Shown piece by piece: positions 1-7,627 of a DNA stretch of 64,000 nucleotides. Every line of letters begins with the position of its first letter. The first letter of the stretch is position 1. This DNA is from Balneola sp. GTDB lineage: Bacteria; Bacteroidota; Rhodothermia; Balneolales; Balneolaceae. The notes beneath the pieces were generated by a model that saw only the letters and a program-made list of their open reading frames with translations, searched no databases and had not been told where the DNA came from. The position numbers were made by a program, and so were the translations under genes. Location of the stretch: the NCBI GenBank assembly GCA_003712055.1, contig RHLJ01000005.1, positions 186,001 through 250,000 on the forward strand. The letters are read 5' to 3'.

Positions 1-1222
1 GATTGGAAGGAACAGACCCATCGTTGATTCTTTTTCGGATATCTTTCAAGTGTTCAAAAAGTACGGCAATAGCTTGAGCTGTATTGAAATCATCATTCAT
101 AACCTCTTCAAATGCAGATTTGAATGCAGCGATATTAAAGGCGTCAGCGTTTCCCGGTTCTGCTTTGGTAATAGTAGAAATCATGGAATGAAGATTCTTC
201 AGTCCAGTTTCTGCAGCTTCCAATGCGTCTTCAGAGAAATCGGTAGTACTTCGATAGTGACTTTGTAGCAGAAAGAATCGAATTACGTCCGGAGACCATG
301 ATCGATTGAGAAGTGTATGACTTCCGGTAAAAAACTCATCCAGATTAATGGCATTACCTAATGATTTACCCATTTTTTGTCCTTCAAGGGTAACCATATT
401 GTTATGCAGCCAATACTTAACAAATTGGGTTTCATTTGCACATTCTGATTGAGCTATCTCACATTCATGATGAGGGAATTGGTTCTCCAATCCACCACCA
501 TGGATGTCAAAACTGTTGCCAAGGTATTTGTTACTCATTACTGAGCACTCAATATGCCATCCGGGGTAACCAACTCCCCAAGGGGAATGCCATTTCATGA
601 GATGATTATCATCTGCTTTCTTCCAAAGTGCGAAGTCGGCGGCGTTCTTTTTATCAGATGCAGTTTCTACTCTCGTTCCTGATGCGGCTTCTTCTACTTT
701 TCTTCCGCTGAGCTTTCCATAATCAGGATCTGAATTGACATCGAAATACACATTCCCATTTACATCATAAGCGTGTCCCTTCTCAAGGAGTGTCTCAATC
801 ATAGATATTTGTTCGGGGATATGCCCGGTAGCTCTTGGAGAAATATCTGGCCGCAGGACATTGAGTTTATCCATGTCTCTGAAATAGGTATAGGTGTATT
901 TTTCAGCAACCTGCATTGGATCAACTTGTTCAAGGCGCGCTCTTTTAGCCAGTTTGTCTTCTCCTTCATCGCCATCTCCAACCAGGTGCCCTACATCTGT
1001 AATATTTTGAACATATCTCACATTGTAGCCGAGGTATCTTAGATATCTCACAACTATATCAAATGACACATAGCTTTTTGCATGTCCAAGATGTGCATCA
1101 CCATACACGGTAGGCCCACAAACATACATCCCTACAAAAGGAGGGTTGATTGGCTGGAACTCTTCTTTAGTTCTGGAAAGGGTGTTGTAAACAAATAATT
1201 TCGACGGATCCTGATCTGCCAC
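1..1222 (-). CDS. cysS: Cysteinyl-tRNA synthetase (partial, C-terminus beyond window)
   Basis: Charges tRNA-Cys with cysteine in the cytoplasm (class I synthetase). About 407 codons are visible, from a GTG at 1222 to the window edge; an in-frame stop lies just upstream (1235-1237), and no ATG precedes the conserved block [16 protein letters not shown]. Visible motifs are the HIGH equivalent HLGH (residues 44-47), zinc-site candidates Cys35, GWHIEC and HHECE, and the KMSKS loop as KMGKS (283-287). From memory KMGKS is common in CysRS of Bacteroidota-like bacteria, so it is not a defect. It is the last of three minus-strand genes (folE, glycosylasparaginase, cysS) with small gaps, possibly one transcript. 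No convincing Shine-Dalgarno is seen. Confidence 0.95.
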   Translation of the reverse strand, partial: MADQDPSKLFVYNTLSRTKEEFQPINPPFVGMYVCGPTVYGDAHLGHAKSYVSFDIVVRYLRYLGYNVRYVQNITDVGHLVGDGDEGEDKLAKRARLEQVDPMQVAEKYTYTYFRDMDKLNVLRPDISPRATGHIPEQISMIETLLEKGHAYDVNGNVYFDVNSDPDYGKLSGRKVEEAASGTRVETASDKKNAADFALWKKADDNHLMKWHSPWGVGYPGWHIECSVMSNKYLGNSFDIHGGGLENQFPHHECEIAQSECANETQFVKYWLHNNMVTLEGQKMGKSLGNAINLDEFFTGSHTLLNRSWSPDVIRFFLLQSHYRSTTDFSEDALEAAETGLKNLHSMISTITKAEPGNADAFNIAAFKSAFEEVMNDDFNTAQAIAVLFEHLKDIRKRINDGSVPSN

Positions 1223-1296
1223 TAAAAACGGGTTTTAAATTCAGCTAAAAGAGATGAGAAAATACGGGTTAGATTCAAAAATTGTGCGCATTATTT

Positions 1297-2256
1297 CTAG
1301 TCAAGAACGAACTCTGAGGTTGCATATTCGTCCATATCATTAGATCGGACTGCATAGGTGAACCCTTTGTACACTGAATATGCTCCATATTCACCGTTCT
1401 TATTTAACGCAAGGAAGCCAACCTGCAAATTGGCATGATCTTCATGTTTTTCTATGATTCGTTCTGCTGCTGCTTTACAAGCTTCATTAGGACTCATTCC
1501 ATTTCTCATCATCTCAACAATAATGACGCTACCAGCCGTTCGGATAATTGCCTCACCCAATCCGGTAGCACATGCTGCTCCTACTTCATTATCAACAAAA
1601 AGACCTGCTCCAATGATAGGGGAGTCCCCAACTCTGCCATGCATTTTATAACGTAAGCCGCTGGTAGTACAGGCTCCTGCCAGATTTCCTTCTTCATCAA
1701 GAGCGAGTGAAGAGATGGTATCGTGATTTTCGATATTAATAACTGGCTTATACTCAGATGTTTTAAGCCATTCTTCCCAGGCTTTCTTTGTCTTTTCAGT
1801 GAGTAGATCTTTTTTCTCGAAACCCTGTTCAAGTGCGAATTGATAGGCACCTTCACCTGCCAACATCACATGAGGAGTTTCTTCCATGACCTTTCTGGCA
1901 ACTGAAATCGGGTTTTCGATGTGTTGTAAAAAGGCAACGGAACCACATTCGTTTTTGTGATTCATAATGCAGGCATCGAGAGTAACAAAACCATCTCGAT
2001 CCGGACTTCCTCCAATACCAACAGTTGTTCCTCTGGGATCTGATTCTACAACTCTTACTCCTTGCTCTACGGCATCAAGAGCGGAACCATTTTCGGAAAG
2101 AATCTCCCAGGAAACTTTATTCGCAACCACGCCATGATCCCAGGTAGAAATCACTATAGGTTTAGTTTGAGGTTTCGACCCAGAAAGAAGAGGGGATACC
2201 ACTGTTGAAGTGCCTGCAAGGGCAGTTAGCTTAAGAAAATCTCGTCTAGTTCCCAT
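1297..2256 (-). CDS. Tat-exported N4-(beta-N-acetylglucosaminyl)-L-asparaginase family protein
   Basis: Ntn-hydrolase of the glycosylasparaginase/isoaspartyl peptidase family, which cleaves the GlcNAc-Asn bond of glycoasparagine or related amides. The 319-residue protein begins with a twin-arginine signal (TRRDFLK, residues 3-9, then a hydrophobic stretch to about 25), so it is probably exported folded. The family's self-cleavage site is recognisable as HDT with the nucleophile Thr180, followed by the substrate-binding GRVGDSPIIGAG and the TGLGE segment. Length fits the unprocessed precursor. It lies 43 bp downstream of folE and 74 bp upstream of cysS on the same strand. Exact substrate (glycopeptide or beta-aspartyl peptide) cannot be told from sequence. 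Confidence 0.88.
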   Translation of the reverse strand: MGTRRDFLKLTALAGTSTVVSPLLSGSKPQTKPIVISTWDHGVVANKVSWEILSENGSALDAVEQGVRVVESDPRGTTVGIGGSPDRDGFVTLDACIMNHKNECGSVAFLQHIENPISVARKVMEETPHVMLAGEGAYQFALEQGFEKKDLLTEKTKKAWEEWLKTSEYKPVINIENHDTISSLALDEEGNLAGACTTSGLRYKMHGRVGDSPIIGAGLFVDNEVGAACATGLGEAIIRTAGSVIIVEMMRNGMSPNEACKAAAERIIEKHEDHANLQVGFLALNKNGEYGAYSVYKGFTYAVRSNDMDEYATSEFVLD

Positions 2257-2299
2257 AAATATTTGTTTTACTCAAAAGATGGGAATTAGAAGTAAGAAC

Positions 2300-3001
2300 T
2301 CAAAGCTGAGTATCTGTTTTGATAAAGTCGATGAACTTCTGCTGAACGTCTTGCTTTTTGAACGCACCTCTAAATTCCGAAGTAATAGTACTACTACTGT
2401 GATCTTTAATACCGCGGGTAGATACACAAAGGTGTTTACTATCAATAAATACAGCAACATCTTCGGTTTCCATAGCTTCAGAAAGTGCATCTGCAATTTG
2501 AAGCGTCAGTCGTTCCTGTACTTGAGGTCTCCGTGAGAAATAATCAACAAGGCGATTGATCTTAGAAAGCCCAATCACCTTCCCTTTGGAAATATATGCG
2601 ACATGAGCCTTACCAATAAAAGGCAGGAAGTGGTGTTCACAGAAAGAAGTAACCTGGATATTCTTTTCGATTACCATATCAGAGTAATCGTAGCCATTGC
2701 TAAATGTTCTGGCTTCAGGTCTGTTAGCTGGATTAAGCCCTTCAAAAATTTCTTTTACATACATTTTTGCAACGCGGTAGGGAGTACCTCTCAGACTGTC
2801 ATCGGTTAAATCCAGTCCTAGCGTTTCCATTATCTTTGCAAAATGCTCCTGAATAATTTCAATCTTTTCCGAGTCGGAAAGATCGAAAGCATCTTCTCTC
2901 AATGGGGTAAGTTCTCGGGAACCCACATGGGCTTCGCCTATTTCTTCAGCCGTAAGTTGATCTAAATTCAATTTTTCCAATATTGAGGTATTTTCTTTCA
3001 T
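2300..3001 (-). CDS. folE: GTP cyclohydrolase I
   Basis: Converts GTP to 7,8-dihydroneopterin triphosphate, the first step to tetrahydrofolate and pterin cofactors. The 233-residue product carries the family signature SFCEHHFLPF and the second block HLCVSTRGIKD; zinc ligands are Cys121, His124 and Cys192. I place the start at ATG 3001 (MKENTSILEK): a longer frame exists upstream, but it would overlap the divergent gene at 3095 and adds residues unlike the family. It is first of the folE-glycosylasparaginase-cysS group. A pterin-dependent hydroxylase is encoded further along (24968), which could use a pterin derived from this pathway; that link is inference. Confidence 0.96.
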   Translation of the reverse strand: MKENTSILEKLNLDQLTAEEIGEAHVGSRELTPLREDAFDLSDSEKIEIIQEHFAKIMETLGLDLTDDSLRGTPYRVAKMYVKEIFEGLNPANRPEARTFSNGYDYSDMVIEKNIQVTSFCEHHFLPFIGKAHVAYISKGKVIGLSKINRLVDYFSRRPQVQERLTLQIADALSEAMETEDVAVFIDSKHLCVSTRGIKDHSSSTITSEFRGAFKKQDVQQKFIDFIKTDTQL

Positions 3002-3094
3002 GGAGAAACGGGATAATCTGTTCAGAGATTGAACCGAACCCCAAAAATAAGAGTTCCTGCAATCAATTAATAGTAAACAAATACATGAAGACCA

Positions 3095-3403
3095 ATGATT
3101 AAGCATATTGTAATGTGGAAGCTTAAAGACAATGCTAATGGCAACTCGAAGGATGAGAACGCGCTCAAATTCAAAGAAATGCTTGAGTTATTGCCTTTAA
3201 AAATTGATGCCATAAAGTCGATGGAGGTTGGTATTGGGTATATGGAGAGTGGAGGTCCGTTTTTTGATATGGTTCTAACCACAAGTCATACCTCTAGAGA
3301 AGCATTACAGGAATACGCCGTACATCCAGAACATCAAAAAGTGGTAGAATTCGGTAAAATGATTGTTGAAGAGCGAAGAGTTGTCGATTATGAAATCAAT
3401 TAG
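3095..3403 (+). CDS. Dabb (stress-responsive alpha/beta barrel) domain protein
   Basis: A 102-residue single-domain protein opening with [12 protein letters not shown], the typical Dabb start (ferredoxin-like dimeric alpha/beta barrel), and ending with the helix and strand around [24 protein letters not shown]. Members are small dimeric proteins; some are enzymes, most have no known substrate. The gene begins 93 bp from divergent folE and is followed after 5 bp by the Smr gene, so it probably leads a three-gene operon. Nothing in the sequence shows a specific function. Confidence 0.85.
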   Translation: MIKHIVMWKLKDNANGNSKDENALKFKEMLELLPLKIDAIKSMEVGIGYMESGGPFFDMVLTTSHTSREALQEYAVHPEHQKVVEFGKMIVEERRVVDYEIN

Positions 3404-3408
3404 GAGTT

Positions 3409-3681
3409 ATGGAAGACTTTGAACCTGTAGAGTTGCCTATTGATGGGATTTTAGATCTACATTTCTTTCAACCTAAGGAAGTGAAGGACTTAGTTCCTGA
3501 TTATATTGAGGCATGTGTTGAAAAAGAGATTTTTTCCCTGAGAATTATTCATGGAAAAGGGAAAGGGGTTCTAAGAAGAACGGTTCATTCTGTATTAGAA
3601 AAGAATGAACATGTTTTATCTTTTCGTCTGGCAGATGGTTCCAGCAGTTGGGGTGCTACCCTTGTAGAATTAAAAAAATAA
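3409..3681 (+). CDS. Stand-alone Smr domain protein
   Basis: A 90-residue protein made essentially of one Smr domain, the small nuclease-like domain found at the C-terminus of MutS2. The two family signatures are seen: [10 protein letters not shown] (LDLH-like, about residues 16-25) and [11 protein letters not shown] (HGxGxG, about 44-54). Smr domains bind and often nick structured or branched nucleic acid. Its stop codon (3679-3681) is directly followed by the ATG of a MutS-like ATPase, so the two are almost certainly co-translated. Together they contain parts of a MutS2-like protein in separated and reversed order. Confidence 0.88.
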   Translation: MEDFEPVELPIDGILDLHFFQPKEVKDLVPDYIEACVEKEIFSLRIIHGKGKGVLRRTVHSVLEKNEHVLSFRLADGSSSWGATLVELKK

Positions 3682-5511
3682 ATGAAAATGACTGAAAAGC
3701 TGCAAAAGCACCTTGAATCCTATATTCATCGAGTAGAACGGATAATTGCAAAAAGAGAACGGGTCAGTAATCTGTACTCCCGAATAAGACTTGTCTACTT
3801 TATAATCGCTTTGCTTGGGATTTATTTCACCTATGGTACCATGCCTGTATGGGCATATTTATTAAGTATTATCGGTTGGATTGGTGGCTTTCTGGTGCTA
3901 CTCGACAGACATAGAAGTGTGTATCAATCCCAGGAGAAGTTTGAGCACCTGAAAAAAATTAAACAGGAACACATTGCAAGAATGAATCTGGATTGGGATT
4001 CAATCGGTTACCACCCAATTAGCTATGATTCAAAGCAACATTTCTTTGCAAATGATTTTGATCTTCTGGGCAAACACTCGCTCTCTCATTTAATAGATAC
4101 ATCCATTCATCAGGGAGGCACAAGAAAACTAATTGAATTACTTCTCTCCACAAGCCCTGTTAAAGAAAGCATAATCTATCAGCAAGAACTAATTAAACAG
4201 CTTGCTCATAGAAGTGGTTTTAGAGATAAGCTTCGAGTGATTGGCTTGTTTACAGAGTTGCACGGTTCAGAAAAAGACTGGACGACCGATGAGATGCTGG
4301 CATGGCTTCGATTACCAAAAAGAACAGAGCTAATATTTCCTCTTAAACTTCTTTGGATTCTCTTTGGGGTGAATATGATATGTGCTACGCTTTTTGTGAT
4401 TGGATTAATAAACCCCTTGCCTCTCTTAGTTGGGGTTATTGTCTATTTAACCAGTTTTAAATTCAACGACCACAAGATTAAAAGCCTCCTCGACTCTGCC
4501 TACCAAATCGAGATCATGCTGAACCGATTAAAGGGAATGTTAATGCATGTAGAGGAATATAAAGTACCCGGGGGTAGTGAATTAGCAGATCTACTTAGTG
4601 TATTTCAGGAAGAGAAGGAGAAGCCATCTGGTTACATAAAAAAAACTCAGAAAATGATGACCAGGGCATCCCTAAAAAAAAATGAAGTGCTATGGATAGT
4701 AGTGAACACTATTCTTCCCTGGGATTATCATTACGCATGGAAAGTTGAAGAACTGAAAGAAGAACTTGAGCCTCGTCTTTCCAAATGGCTGAATGCATTT
4801 TATGACTTGGAAGCATTTAGTTCCCTCTCTAATTTTGCTATACTCAATCCGGAGTATACCTGGCCTGAGTTCGAAACAGATTCAGAAATCCTTTTTGAAT
4901 CAGTGGAGATGGGACATCCTTTAATTCCGCCATCAACAAGAGTCGATAATAATTTCAAAGTTGAAAAAGGGAAGGAGCTCTTTTTGATAACAGGTTCTAA
5001 TATGGCCGGAAAAAGCACCTTCCTTAGAACAGTAGGCATAAACCTGATACTGGCATATTCGGGAGCTCCTGTATGCGCACGTTCTCTAAATACAGATTTC
5101 TTCAGGGTATTTTCTAGTATTAATATTACCGACTCACTCGATGATGGTCTTTCCCATTTTTATGCAGAAGTGAAAAGGCTTCGGGATTTGTTGGACCAGC
5201 TTCAAAAAGAAAATGAAGCTCCATTATTCTTTTTTGTGGATGAGATCTATCGAGGTACAAACAACAGAGAAAGGTTTGCAGGTAGTGCTGCTTTTCTAAA
5301 AGAGGTAGCAGGCAAGAATGGGATAGGCTTAGTTTCATCGCATGATTTAGAACTTGCCGAACTTGATAAGGAGATTTCTCAGTTAAGCAACTGGCACTTT
5401 GTAGAAAAGATTGAGCAAGGAAAGATGAGCTTCGAGTACAAGCTAAAGCCAGGGCCTTGTCCAAGCACTAATGCATTGCATATAATGCGAATAGAAGGAT
5501 TGCCAACGTAA
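3682..5511 (+). CDS. Membrane-anchored MutS-family ATPase
   Basis: A 609-residue protein whose C-terminal third is a MutS-type ABC ATPase: Walker A GSNMAGKST (residues 438-446), Walker B LFFFVDEIYRGTN, and a conserved His segment SSHDLELAEL. Unlike MutS or MutS2 it has hydrophobic pairs at about residues 33-70 and 216-252, which read as membrane segments, and lacks a recognisable MutS mismatch-reading domain. I place it in the MutS-like membrane-protein group common in Bacteroidota-type genomes; its role is unknown. The start abuts the Smr gene stop without a gap. A strong hairpin follows 3 bp after the stop. Confidence 0.85.
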   Translation: MKMTEKLQKHLESYIHRVERIIAKRERVSNLYSRIRLVYFIIALLGIYFTYGTMPVWAYLLSIIGWIGGFLVLLDRHRSVYQSQEKFEHLKKIKQEHIARMNLDWDSIGYHPISYDSKQHFFANDFDLLGKHSLSHLIDTSIHQGGTRKLIELLLSTSPVKESIIYQQELIKQLAHRSGFRDKLRVIGLFTELHGSEKDWTTDEMLAWLRLPKRTELIFPLKLLWILFGVNMICATLFVIGLINPLPLLVGVIVYLTSFKFNDHKIKSLLDSAYQIEIMLNRLKGMLMHVEEYKVPGGSELADLLSVFQEEKEKPSGYIKKTQKMMTRASLKKNEVLWIVVNTILPWDYHYAWKVEELKEELEPRLSKWLNAFYDLEAFSSLSNFAILNPEYTWPEFETDSEILFESVEMGHPLIPPSTRVDNNFKVEKGKELFLITGSNMAGKSTFLRTVGINLILAYSGAPVCARSLNTDFFRVFSSINITDSLDDGLSHFYAEVKRLRDLLDQLQKENEAPLFFFVDEIYRGTNNRERFAGSAAFLKEVAGKNGIGLVSSHDLELAELDKEISQLSNWHFVEKIEQGKMSFEYKLKPGPCPSTNALHIMRIEGLPT

Positions 5512-5514
5512 ATA

Positions 5515-5571
5515 GTTAATAGTTATTGGTTAATGGTGATAACGAATAACCATTAACCAATAACTATTAAC
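5515..5571. repeat. AT-rich palindrome, copy A (likely bidirectional terminator)
   Basis: Perfect 23-bp inverted repeat, arms 5515-5537 and 5549-5571, with an 11-nt loop; it sits between the converging MutS-like and GH16 genes. The core GTTATTGGTTAATGG recurs near 20800, 24151 and 29277. The stem could end transcripts from both sides, although there is no clear T-run after it. Confidence 0.85.
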
Positions 5572-5577
5572 CAAAGA

Positions 5578-6417
5578 CTACTCCTCTTCCAATTCAAATA
5601 CTCTTACATAATCAATCTCAAAGGTAGCTGGGAAATTATCGTCATTTACTTCCGGGCCACCAAAGTTGCCACCCACGGCCATATTTAGAATGAAGAAATG
5701 GGAGTTGTCAAAAGGCCATTCATCGTTAGTAGCATTAGTAGCTTTGAGAAATCGGAAGATGACATTGTTTCGATCATTCACATAGAACTTGATGTCATCC
5801 TCAGTCCACTCGATACCGAATACATTAAACTCTTCTTCGATATTTGGAAGTGAGACATCTCCTGAACCCTGGGCGGTTCCGTCTACGTGATTAAAAGCTC
5901 CTGTATGTACAGTGGCAAAGAAACTGTTGGGGACTTTACTTACATATTCCATGATGTCAATTTCACCACACTCAGGCCAGCTTACCCCGTTTCTACATCC
6001 ATCGCCCAACATCCAGATAGCTGGCCATAAACCAGGACCTACTAAATCGGGCATTTTCGCTCGTATTTCCATGCGGTGACCAGGCCCAAATGCAGGGATG
6101 CTTTTTAGCCTCGTTGAGGTATAATCTCCTACGCTTTGGCCTTCACTTACCTTTTGGGCTATAATTTTCATAGTCCCGTCGCTAATCACCAGATTATTAG
6201 TAGAAACAGTATAATCTTGAAGCTCCTGGTTTCCCCAGCCTGAAGCGCCAAGATCAGGATCCCAGTTATCCCGGCTCCAGGTAGTACCATCAAATTCATC
6301 ACTCCAAACCAGTCCATCTAAACCTGTATCATCATCATCGGAAGAGGAACTGCTTTTACAGCTAATAGTTAAAACTGAAATGAATGCAAGTAGAAAGAAT
6401 CCTTTAAGGTATCTCAT
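5578..6417 (-). CDS. GH16 family beta-glucanase-like lipoprotein (second copy)
   Basis: Glycoside hydrolase family 16 enzyme, a family acting on beta-1,3/1,4-glucans such as laminarin, or on sulfated galactans. The 279-residue protein has a lipoprotein signal ending LTISC (Cys20), then a Ser/Asp tail (SSSSSDDDD) that resembles the surface-export signal of Bacteroidota lipoproteins. The catalytic motif is EIDIME (Glu152 nucleophile, Asp154, Glu157 acid/base). I start at ATG 6417, because it places the lipoprotein signal at the N-terminus; an upstream GTG frame adds 9 residues. It is a tandem paralogue of the gene just upstream, 11 bp away. Substrate is not resolved. Confidence 0.92.
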   Translation of the reverse strand: MRYLKGFFLLAFISVLTISCKSSSSSDDDDTGLDGLVWSDEFDGTTWSRDNWDPDLGASGWGNQELQDYTVSTNNLVISDGTMKIIAQKVSEGQSVGDYTSTRLKSIPAFGPGHRMEIRAKMPDLVGPGLWPAIWMLGDGCRNGVSWPECGEIDIMEYVSKVPNSFFATVHTGAFNHVDGTAQGSGDVSLPNIEEEFNVFGIEWTEDDIKFYVNDRNNVIFRFLKATNATNDEWPFDNSHFFILNMAVGGNFGGPEVNDDNFPATFEIDYVRVFELEEE

Positions 6418-6428
6418 AGAATTTTTTG

Positions 6429-7256
6429 TTAGTTCAACTGCCACACACGAACGTAATCGATCTGCATTGTGGATGGAAATATAGAGTCATCAACTCCTTT
6501 AACTCCTCCTAAATTCCCTCCAACAGCAATATTTAACAGAAAGTAGAAGGGTTCATCAAATGGCCAATTATCATTATTCGAAAGTTTTGGTCGGTTAAAC
6601 GTGAGTAATATATTTTCTATTTCATCTACATAGAAATGGAGTACATCCTCTTCCCAAAGAATTCCATAATTATGAAACTCCTCTTCAATAGTTGGGAGGG
6701 GTACAAAATCTGAACTTATCTGCGTCCCATCCATATGATTGTTAGCGTTGGTATGGATGGTTGCCAATACTGAATCAGGTCGGTAGCTCACATATTCCAT
6801 AATGTCAATTTCACCGGAACCTGGCCATCCTTTCCCTTCTCTAAATGGCTCACCTAACATCCATATGGCAGGCCATAACCCATTTCCTTTTAGATCGGGC
6901 ATTTTAGCTCTGATTTCCAATCGTCCGTATTTGAAAGATCTCCTGCTATTCAAGCGGGCGGAAGTGTAATCACCCACATTTTGCCCTTCACCAATTTTCT
7001 CAGCGATGATATGAAGCTTTCCATCTTCTAAAATGGCATTTCCTGATTCTTTAGGTTGATAATCCTGCCATTCATTATTACCCCATCCCCAGTCACCTTC
7101 CTCAAAAATCCACTCTTGCTCATCAACTTCAGTTCCGTCAAATTCATCGCTCCACACCAATTCGGCGTTTTCCCATTTAGAGAAATCATAGGGTTGTTCA
7201 GGCTGACAACTGGCTAAGAACAGTCCCAAGAGTAAGTAGGTGAATAGTTTATTCAT
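6429..7256 (-). CDS. GH16 family beta-glucanase-like lipoprotein (first copy)
   Basis: GH16 enzyme of 275 residues with a lipoprotein signal peptide (MNKLFTYLLL..., lipobox LASC, Cys17) and the catalytic motif EIDIME (Glu149, Asp151, Glu154). It aligns along its length with the following gene: both have WSDEFDG, GWGN.E.QDY, IRAKMPDL.G.GLWPAIWMLG and the C-terminal FEIDYVRV-type strand (here MQIDYVRV). The duplicates differ in the tail after the lipid Cys: this copy lacks the Ser/Asp-rich tail, so it may face the periplasm while its partner faces outside. The pair starts from the 371-bp region shared with the divergent Rieske cluster. Confidence 0.92.
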   Translation of the reverse strand: MNKLFTYLLLGLFLASCQPEQPYDFSKWENAELVWSDEFDGTEVDEQEWIFEEGDWGWGNNEWQDYQPKESGNAILEDGKLHIIAEKIGEGQNVGDYTSARLNSRRSFKYGRLEIRAKMPDLKGNGLWPAIWMLGEPFREGKGWPGSGEIDIMEYVSYRPDSVLATIHTNANNHMDGTQISSDFVPLPTIEEEFHNYGILWEEDVLHFYVDEIENILLTFNRPKLSNNDNWPFDEPFYFLLNIAVGGNLGGVKGVDDSIFPSTMQIDYVRVWQLN

Positions 7257-7627
7257 GAGAGTGAGTTGATTGGACTAAAAAGTTACAGGCTTATAAATCG
7301 AAATGCCAAACTATCTATTCTTTGATACTCATTTGCGATTCCGTTCCAAAAGCTTTTGGGACGGAAGAAGCAATCTCAGTATTGTTGCCGTAATCATGAG
7401 ACCGCTTAGTTCCTCGCAGATGTTCCTCTTATTCATGCTGTTCTGATGTCTTTCGGAAGTATCCTCAGGATGACTTAAAAAAGGTGAAGCTGAATTTCTT
7501 CAATTCAATGTTCTTTTTCTAGAATAAACGCTCAGATTTTTTAAAAAATAGTAAAGAGCTTTTATTACAGATTCGTTACAGAACTTAGGTTCGAATTTCT
7601 TTTATTGTTGAAAATTAATTTCGAGGT
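7257..7627. other. Divergent intergenic region, GH16 pair / Rieske cluster
   Basis: 371 bp without a gene; it must hold promoters for both divergent units, but I cannot place them confidently. It contains an imperfect 12-bp palindrome (7341-7352 with 7353-7364, one G-T pair) and a fragment ATCCTCAGGATGAC at 7461-7474 resembling the end of the paired-hairpin repeats found at 12284 and 46715. A string GGTTCGAAT near 7588 looks like a tRNA T-loop, but no tRNA fold surrounds it. Confidence 0.6.

Noticed and set aside
50-981. Several open frames on both strands in the first kilobase (for example 50-268 plus, 773-1042 plus, 799-981 minus)
   Set aside because: They lie inside the long, clearly recognisable cysS frame on the minus strand and have no family character of their own.
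3002-3106. Longer N-terminus of folE
   Set aside because: The extra 35 residues resemble no GTP cyclohydrolase and would overlap the divergent Dabb gene start.
3409-5511. Possibility that Smr and the MutS-like gene are one gene broken by a frameshift
   Set aside because: Both products are complete for their domain type, the second has its own ATG directly after the stop, and the domain order is opposite to MutS2.
7580-7600. T-loop-like string GGTTCGAAT suggesting a tRNA
   Set aside because: No acceptor, D or anticodon stem can be formed around it.
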